Positions 60,201 through 64,000 of a stretch of 64,000 nt of DNA are shown here, piece by piece. The number at the start of each line of letters is the position of its first letter. The first letter of the stretch is position 1. The stretch comes from Pycnopodia helianthoides (taxonomy: Eukaryota; Echinodermata; Asteroidea; Forcipulatida; Asteriidae), in NCBI GenBank assembly GCA_032158295.1, contig CM063246.1, positions 20,660,135 through 20,724,134 of the forward strand. Reading direction: 5' to 3'. The notes below the pieces were generated by a model. The model searched no databases. It was given only the letters and a program-made list of their open reading frames with translations, and was not told the origin of the DNA. A program made the translations under genes and the position numbers.

Positions 60201-62015
60201 GGGGTAGAGCTGTAGTTCTTTTGGAAAAAGTGCAAAAAATGTTTGTCTATTGCAGATTTTGTCTGAAACTAATAATTTTCAGTTTGGATTTAAGAAAAGG
60301 TTAAGATCCAAATTCCCAGTATATATTCTCCTGTTTGACACAAAGTACTCACATAGAGGTTTTGAAGGAAAGAATAGTCTGGATCCCTTTTGAATGATAT
60401 AGTAATGTTATAATATGAACACTTGTAGGAGATTGATTGAAGCGTACGGGCTTAAAGACAATTGGCATCATGGTGAAGGTTCGTTAGAATGAACGAAAAC
60501 AAATTTCAATCTTTCCTTCGATCACAGTTACTGAAGTATTCAACATGTTCCAACATATTGAATCGTTCATATGGTATTGGTTGTTGTTACTCATCAGCAT
60601 GTACAGTGAATAGTTCAGACACAGTCATGTTCTCACTGCACGCTGCACACAGTCGATACTCGGGTTAATACCTTACATTTACTGCTCCTTCCACCACGGG
60701 AGTGCTGATTGATTTTTTATTTATTCAATTACCTGCGTAAATCTGAACTTTAATTAACTAAGTACGTGTATAAACTTACCATACATGTATCTAAAGGCAA
60801 TGGTTCATTCCTGAAAAAAGGGGGCAAGGCCATTTTTCCTGAGAAGGGGGCACTTTCTGAAAAATCAGAGTTTCCTTAAAAAAAATTGTAAGGGGCACCT
60901 AGGACAGAGCAAGGGCACTGAGGCAATTACTTCTTCCTCTAAAATGTGCAATACAACCCCCCCCCCAATTGAAGGTTCCATATGAGGAAAGTGTAAACTT
61001 CTATGTGAACATTACAGAGGGCACCGATGCCCAAAACGGGGCACCCGTGTCAATTGCTGTGGGTTAATTCGATGCCTATCATACCCGGGCACGACTTATT
61101 CCTCAGCACTGCTTCAGAGGGACTGGCATTATATAATTTTTTTGGGGGGGGGGTCAGAAAATAATTGTTTTTTTTTTTTGGGGGGGGTCAGAAAACATGA
61201 ATGAAGTACACACGTTAGTATTTGAATAGCACTTTGTGAAAAATAGTTTTGATGGATATTTTGTTTCACCAACACGAACCCTCCCTTTAAGAGCCCCACG
61301 ATATTTTAATAATGCTCTGATGTCCTGTGGGTCCGTGCCTGGATGTGTTGATTAATTTTAGGACGTATGATTACAAGGTGCCATCTCTAAATGCAGAGTC
61401 TTCTATTTAATGAAGTGAGAATCGAGGCTCAACCCTGATTGTGTCGCTTTGTTTTTGATTAGTAACCTGACCCGGTTTCTTTTGACCCCCGGATGCACGT
61501 GGATTTTGTTTTAGCACAACTGTTACTTTTGGATTGGCAAAATTGATTTTAAGAAACCTGTTTTTGTTGTTGTTTATTACAGGATGATCCGATCGCACAC
61601 CAAATTCAAGACGCCATCAAGAAATCCACACAGACCACCATCACGTCGTCAAAGCCCACGAAATCATCCTCCAAGTCCAAATCATCCAAATCCAAATCGA
61701 AGGCCCGTGACAAGTGTCGCAGCGCCCAGCTGCAGTCCGCCCAGGCACGCCGCTACGCCGTCATCACCAGCCTCCGTGGCATTGACCTGAATGAACTCGA
61801 CACAGAGTCTAAGAACCCGACCCCCAAAAAGCCTGCACCCGTCAAAAGGACGCCCTCAAAGTTGAAAATATGGAACAGGGCTGAGTGCCCAGAAGAAGGC
61901 CGCTGCCGCAGCAGCGGAAGTGGCCGAAGAGGAAACGGCAAAGAAACTGTTTTGTTTGTACGATGTGGTGCAGGAGGATGGAGCCGCAACGGCAACAACT
62001 AATGGCCAATCACAG
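27235..62015 (+). CDS. SLC7A6OS: SLC7A6OS / Iwr1-like RNA polymerase II nuclear localization protein, 5' part, frameshifted
   Basis: Exon 1 is 27235-27456 (74 codons, ending phase 0 at AAG before GTGAAT). Exon 2 is 61583-62015, after a TTATTACAG acceptor and before a GTAACA donor. The N terminus (ATVLRVRRKRTTDPAES, then KKVFKFAGTV) matches the TAVLRVKRKR..PAEAL signature of SLC7A6OS. Exon 2 gives DDPIAHQIQDAIKK, a Lys/Ser-rich stretch, then ARRYAVITSLRGIDLNELD, and in the next frame LFCLYDVVQEDG, corresponding to the family's LLDLVHEEG segment. The frame change lies between 61863 and about 61910 and equals one extra base (433 nt instead of 432). Read without it, a TAA at 62000 would stop the protein. 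The yeast relative Iwr1 carries assembled RNA polymerase II into the nucleus. Later exons are beyond the right edge. Intron 1 spans 27457-61582, about 34 kb, far longer than any other here. Confidence 0.85.
30214..30617. mobile_element. TTAA-bounded MITE, family 4
   Basis: Ends TTAAAGGAACATTACACTTA and CTGTAATGTTCCTTTAA, bounded by TTAA. The inside shares TTTTCACTATTTTCTTGTGAC and CACAGGTTTGT with family 2, so the families are related. Confidence 0.8.
32053..32256. mobile_element. GGGCCC foldback element, diverged
   Basis: Ends GGGCCCAATTTCACTTACC and GAGATTGGGCCC; interior GGTTACCAGTCAAAATGCC. More mutated than most copies. Confidence 0.8.
33227..33462 (-). repeat. Dispersed repeat, copy 2 of an inverted pair
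   Basis: Reverse complement of 2506-2731, with a small expansion of a TGTACTG microsatellite-like run near 33340-33365. It lies in SLC7A6OS intron 1. Confidence 0.8.
35389..35542. repeat. 24-bp minisatellite with hairpin units
   Basis: About five to six copies of GGAGGTACATGTAGTACCTC plus CATG. The unit is self-complementary (GGAGGTAC with GTACCTCC). The period is a multiple of three and lacks stops, so open frames appear on both strands; none is a gene. Confidence 0.95.
37130..37480 (+). pseudogene. Fragment of a non-LTR retrotransposon, reverse transcriptase C-terminus and 3' UTR
   Basis: Around 37132-37270 one frame reads SAPKLWNSLLLNIC, ESLDIFRSTF and NTFVRHCL before TGA, the typical S.P.LWNSLP...SL..FK..LKTHLF end of CR1/L2-like and related elements. 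The 3' part includes GATGGCGCTTTACCAAT and a short TTGGTATTAT end. No upstream reverse transcriptase core was found, so it is a 5'-truncated dead copy. Confidence 0.6.
39476..39703. mobile_element. TTAA-bounded MITE, family 5
   Basis: Ends TTAAAGGTGCACTGTCGTCG and ATGACAGTGCCCCTTTAA. Internal inverted motifs CACCCAGTTACTGC and GTAACTGGGCGAGAG. A degraded relative lies at about 28380-28540. Confidence 0.75.
41113..41273. repeat. Interspersed repeat, AGGCCTGG family
   Basis: Starts AGGCCTGGAATTACACGGAG and contains CACGAAGGCCATGGCCTCC and GTGCCCCTTCAAAAG; the right end CCAGG lacks a full terminus. Confidence 0.7.
42566..43849. repeat. 30-bp minisatellite with hairpin units, about 43 copies
   Basis: Consensus unit GATAGCATGGTGGGTGCTTT plus ACCCACCAGT. 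Within each unit TGGTGGGT pairs with ACCCACCA around a GCTTT loop. The main variants are T to C in the stem (GGCGGG), a shortened unit with GGGGGTGC, and ACTCACC. The 30-bp period and absence of stops create spurious open frames on both strands, the longest 361 codons at 42530-43615. No spacers exist between units, so it is not a CRISPR array. Confidence 0.98.
44340..44536. mobile_element. GGGCCC foldback element
   Basis: Starts GGGCCCAATTTCATAAAGCT; the right end is GAAACTGGAGTC, a mutated terminus. Interior motifs as in 7477-7668. Confidence 0.85.
45045..45215 (+). mobile_element. tRNA-Lys-like repeat (SINE-like), copy 2
   Basis: 45120-45190 has GATAGCTCAGTGGGTAGAGC (A box) and GGTTCAAATCCC (B box). 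The anticodon arm reads CCGGTGCCTTAATACGG, which pairs weakly. Flanks match the 10400-10620 copy, so this is one repeat family and not an isolated tRNA gene. Confidence 0.75.
47831..48216. mobile_element. TTAA-bounded MITE, family 1, diverged
   Basis: Contains TTTGGTAATTGTCAAAGAC, CTCACTTGGTGTATC and TTCAGAGG blocks in the family order and ends ATCCACTGTCTTTAA. The left terminus and central palindrome have decayed. Confidence 0.75.
49205..49375. repeat. Interspersed repeat, AGGCCTGG family, complete copy
   Basis: Starts AGGCCTGGAATTACACAGAG and ends AAAATTCCAGGCCT, giving short terminal inverted repeats AGGCCTGGAAT/ATTCCAGGCCT. Confidence 0.75.
49430..49570 (+). mobile_element. 3' fragment of the tRNA-derived SINE
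   Basis: Contains GGTGTTTCTTGCAGTGGCTG and CACTTTGAGACGCCCGTAGA followed by AAAGCGCTAGATATAAAAAC, the SINE 3' end seen at 15750-15870 and 24430-24600. Confidence 0.7.
49889..50275. mobile_element. TTAA-bounded MITE, family 1
   Basis: Ends TTAAAGACACTGGACACC and AGTGTCCACTGCCTTTAA. The central hairpin is GATTTCGAGACCTC/GAGGTCTCGAAATC (about 50072-50112). Confidence 0.85.
51029..51182. repeat. Interspersed repeat, AGGCCTGG family
   Basis: Starts AGGCCTGGGACTTCATAGAG and ends GTATGAGGCCTG; contains AAGTGCCCTTTGTCAAGAAG. Confidence 0.65.
51193..51358. repeat. Tandem duplication of a ~90-bp unit
   Basis: AATGCTGAGACTAAGGCAAC and AAGTTCAGGAATCAATTAAG each occur twice, in the same order. The second copy lacks about ten bases (GAAGCCACT). 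Confidence 0.85.
52720..52800 (+). mobile_element. SINE fragment (B-box region)
   Basis: Matches the SINE segment CAGCAGAGTGTGGGT...GAATCCCGGTCATGACACTT and GAGCAAGGCACCTAACCAT. Only about 80 bp remain. Confidence 0.65.
53186..53635 (+). other. 149-codon open frame of unknown status in SLC7A6OS intron 1
   Basis: This is the longest open frame in the window outside known exons and the minisatellite. The predicted protein has no signal peptide, repeat or motif I recognise. A shorter open frame overlaps it on the other strand. It could be an old element remnant, an unrecognised exon, or chance; I do not assign a function. Confidence 0.15.
53783..54075 (+). mobile_element. tRNA-derived SINE copy, diverged
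   Basis: TTTTTGGCCCGAGCGGACTA (A-box-like) is followed by GAGTTCGGGTTTTTAATTCCGG (degenerate B box) and the body motifs CTTCAGCGAGGCACTTAACC and ATTGCTTCGTCCTTCGGATG. The 3' tail is missing. Confidence 0.75.
54145..54493. mobile_element. CAGGGCTC-type interspersed element
   Basis: Starts CAGGGCTCGAATTTTGGG and ends AAATTTGGAGCCCTG, terminal inverted repeats. Interior CGGACTTGTCCAGTCGTGAG and GGGCCTACGGTCCAGTG are shared with the copies at 4135 and 9381. Confidence 0.75.
56062..56540. mobile_element. GGGCCC foldback element interrupted by a TTAA MITE
   Basis: Left piece GGGCCTATAATTTCATAGAG-CTGC stops at 56094; the right piece resumes with GCAGCAAATCTGCC at 56427 and continues AGCAGGATACCAGTCA and CACCTTATTCTGGTAAGCG before decaying. 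Confidence 0.85.
56095..56426. mobile_element. TTAA-bounded MITE, family 2, with visible target duplication
   Basis: Runs TTAAAGGCCCTTTACAC to ACAATACCTTTAA. Intact host elements read CTGCTTAAGCAG at this point; here TTAA occurs on both sides (56095-56098 and 56423-56426), showing TTAA is the duplicated target. Central palindrome GTTATCGCGCGCGATAAC. Confidence 0.92.
56807..56970. mobile_element. Foldback element with AGGCCCTTTTCG arms
   Basis: Arms AGGCCCTTTTCGAATCCACG and CGTGAATTCGAAAAGGGCCT, continuing inward as GCTTCGGC/GCCGAAGC. Confidence 0.85.
57504..57696. mobile_element. GGGCCC foldback element, well preserved
   Basis: Termini GGGCCCAATTTCATAGAGCT and GCTCTAAGAAATTGGGCCC; the interior is inverted relative to 7477-7668. 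Confidence 0.9.
58682..58706. repeat. Poly-C tract, 25 bases
   Basis: Uninterrupted run of C, the longest homopolymer seen here. Length is often unreliable in assemblies. Confidence 0.95.
58982..59365. mobile_element. TTAA-bounded MITE, family 3
   Basis: Ends TTAAAGGCAGGGTATACCTT and AAGGTATACTTGGCCTTTAA. Inside is an inverted pair AATCTGAGAAACGTTTC/GAAACGCTTCTCAGATT. Sequence like it continues beyond the left arm of the inverted repeat at 18700-18760. Confidence 0.8.
61583..62015 (+). CDS. SLC7A6OS: SLC7A6OS exon 2 containing a one-base frameshift
   Basis: This exon is open in the expected frame (phase 0 from exon 1) until TAA at 62000-62002. Family similarity moves to the +1 frame for the last third, which stays open to the GTAACA donor at 62016. 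The +1 frame has a stop (TGA at 61863-61865), so the shift must occur downstream of it and before about 61910. No intron is possible in so short a span. An assembly or sequencing error, a real allele, or a broken copy would all fit. Confidence 0.8.
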
Positions 62016-62164
62016 GTAACAATAGGACATTTTAACTTTGAAAGGAAAAGTTTTTCCAGAGAAAAGGTAGCCCTGCCCCTTCACATCTAAATTCATTTTA
62101 GGTCCTAGGTCCAGAACAAGGTCCCGATTAACTTCTTCCTCACCCCCAAAAAGCAAAAATAGAT

Positions 62165-62200
62165 TTAGGGGTAGGGTTAGGGTTGTAGGGTTAGGGTTAT
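62165..62200 (+). repeat. Short interstitial telomere-like repeat
   Basis: Contains four GGGTTA/TAGGGT-type units (GGGTAGGGTTAGGGTTG then TAGGGTTAGGGTTA). TTAGGG is the usual metazoan telomere unit. Lies in SLC7A6OS intron 2. Confidence 0.75.
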
Positions 62201-63349
62201 TTCAAACAAAACTGTTTTAGGTGTGACTTTGAATGTATCACAAGGATTTAAATTGAATTAAATCGCGTTAGCTTTCACCAAGGCGTCACTCTTGCCTCAC
62301 AAGTCAAAACAAGCATGAAATCGCTGGACTTCACCTACATGTTATCCATAAAATATAATTACCCCTCCTGTCCCTCTTGTGCTCTCTCCATAGCCCCTTG
62401 GCATTTACCAAGAATTATACAGTCACCCCCCCCCCCCTCTCCTCTACTGTAAGGAGACACTGTGTTCAAGTATTGTAGATTAGACATGCAGGTGCCTGCT
62501 GTTTGTCCCAGTGTGTGATCTTAGGGGCTTGCTTCTTTAATGATTTGGGGTCACTTAGTCGCTGCGGCTTAAACTAAAATTTTACACATTAATTTTTTCC
62601 CCAATTTAAGTAGCAATGCTGGTTAGAAATTTAGAAAGATAGAAATTTCTGTAATTTCTAGGTATTTCTTTAAAGATGAACTATAGATCTCACATTATGT
62701 TTCCGTGGGTTTGGTACATGTGGGTGATTAAAGACATTGTTTAAATGCACTGTTCATGTGTTGGTAATTTTTGTATTGCAAGTGCATGTACATGTACATG
62801 TACATGTATTCTTGGAGGAGGGTGGAGGTGGGTCTGTCATGAAATTTAACTCTTCAAATAAAGCTCAGCAGCAATTACCTTTGGAATACAAATTAGGCAC
62901 GGTTTAGCAAATGCCTCAACTCCACGTTAACTGGGTTTGTTCCACGTATCATTGTTCATGTATATGTATGCTACTAATTTGTCCGCTCCACCAATCCTGT
63001 TTAACACCTGAAATGGCATGAGCAAACTGTGGCTAAAAGTGTTTATTCCAGATTCCCCAATCTCTTTAAAAGACCTGGAGAGAACCTAGTTGCCCCCTGC
63101 CCTCATTGTAAGTAGTCACTTTTCGTGGAGTGCTTTTTAGTCCACATTGTAAGTACCGTGTATAACATTTCCACACTCTGCAAAAGTCTTTTTTTTTCTC
63201 CCTCAGCTTAAGTGGTTCGATTGCGAACATATGCCCTCTGCTGAAATGTCCTCCATTTTGTTTCAGGCTGCTCTAGATTCCGTGTGGGGGGAAAAAAATA
63301 TATATGCAAGTTTGCAAGAATTGCCAACTGGTTGTGCATGAATTGCCAT

Positions 63350-63485
63350 GGCAATATGATCTAGTGCACCGGATTGACGTTCCAGTGTGGGTGGAATGCA
63401 GGTTCAAATCCCAGCCAGTCCTTGAGCAAGACACTTAACCTTAATTGCTTAATCCCAAGGCCATATATCTTGTGTGGAAGAGAAG
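63350..63485 (+). mobile_element. SINE fragment, diverged
   Basis: Contains GTGCACCGGATTGACGTTCC, B-box-like GGTTCAAATCCC (63402-63413) and GAGCAAGACACTTAACCTTA from the SINE body; 3' end absent. Confidence 0.65.
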
Positions 63486-64000
63486 AGAATGACCTGTGTG
63501 TATGGGGGGGGGGGTGTTTCTGATATGGTATTACCTGAGAACGCTTGAAATTTCTTTATAAATATTCATCAGATGAATCTCGCTCATTTGGAAATTGTTG
63601 ATGATATCGTTCATTACACTGCACTGCGATCAATTGTCATGACTAAGTACAATTAAGAAAGCATACACGTAGTCTTAAGATGCATAAATCATCAAGTCTG
63701 ACCACAAGAACGAAACCCTTCCTTCATAATGTTCAAGAAAGAAGGTCTAATGAAGTGAGAAGGTCGGAACGTGCGTGTAATTGTCCAGCAGTGTCACTGC
63801 TTTCACAAGATATATACATGTGAAAATTACTAGAGAGGGCCTCCCATTACTGCGGCGACTATGGAATTAAACATATGTCCACAACTCTTTACCGCTGACT
63901 TGAATATTCACAATGGGAGGGAGGTGTCCTTAGCGCCCCAATTTGAAGAGACCTTAAAGGGATGGCACAGGGGCAGCATAGTGACATCCTCATTAGCCTT

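Larger units (their letters stand above)
27457..61582 (+). other. SLC7A6OS: SLC7A6OS intron 1 (about 34 kb)
   Basis: Starts GTGAAT after exon 1 and ends TTATTACAG. I found no supported exon inside. Contents listed separately include two minisatellites, several TTAA-bounded and GGGCCC elements, SINEs, a retrotransposon tail and tandem duplications. Between these the sequence is AT-rich single-copy DNA with homopolymer runs (C at 28851-28869, C near 38570, C at 58682-58706, G near 36187 and 29470). Confidence 0.75.
62016..64000 (+). other. SLC7A6OS: SLC7A6OS intron 2, partial
   Basis: Begins GTAACA. No exon matching the next family segment was found. Contents are the telomere-like run, a C run near 62427, an alternating ACATGT run near 62788-62808, and a diverged SINE fragment at about 63350-63480. 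Confidence 0.55.

Overview
This is a eukaryotic, metazoan nuclear window. Its genes have spliced exons with GT-AG, GC-AG and one AT-AC intron, and its introns and intergenic DNA are packed with short inverted-repeat elements. Protein matches are deuterostome-like. The repeat families (foldback elements ending in GGGCCCAATTTCATA, TTAA-bounded elements, tRNA-derived SINEs) resemble those I associate with sea stars, so an echinoderm, probably an asteroid, is the best guess. That assignment is inference.

I support five protein-coding genes. From left to right: (1) the 5' part of an ELMO-family gene on the minus strand (start codon 4825, five coding exons, continuing off the left edge); (2) CIAO2B (MIP18/FAM96B) on the minus strand (8401-11834, five exons, complete), with a U12-type AT-AC first intron; (3) TTC5 (STRAP) on the plus strand (12021-17738, ten exons, complete), divergent from CIAO2B with only 186 bp between start codons; (4) OXA1L on the minus strand (20989-26762, nine exons, complete), convergent with TTC5 and carrying two GC-AG introns; (5) the 5' part of SLC7A6OS (Iwr1-like) on the plus strand (exon 1 at 27235, exon 2 at 61583), divergent from OXA1L. 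Its first intron is about 34 kb and its second exon contains an apparent one-base frameshift. All other junctions were checked by reading phase and continuity with the known families.

The genes are housekeeping and do not form one pathway: RhoG/Rac signalling scaffold (ELMO), cytosolic Fe-S delivery (CIAO2B), stress cofactor and tubulin autoregulation (TTC5), mitochondrial inner-membrane insertion (OXA1L), and RNA polymerase II import (SLC7A6OS). Their arrangement is notable. As I recall the human map, ELMO3, CIAO2B and SLC7A6OS lie in 16q22.1 and TTC5 and OXA1L in 14q11.2, so the window may preserve an ancestral cluster.

The non-coding part, mainly the 34 kb intron, holds at least 13 GGGCCC foldback elements, several families of TTAA-bounded MITE-like elements, tRNA-derived SINE copies, two minisatellites whose units are hairpins, a non-LTR retrotransposon tail, a large inverted repeat behind TTC5, and long poly-C/poly-G tracts. 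No CRISPR array, prokaryotic operon, virus or clearly new gene system was found.
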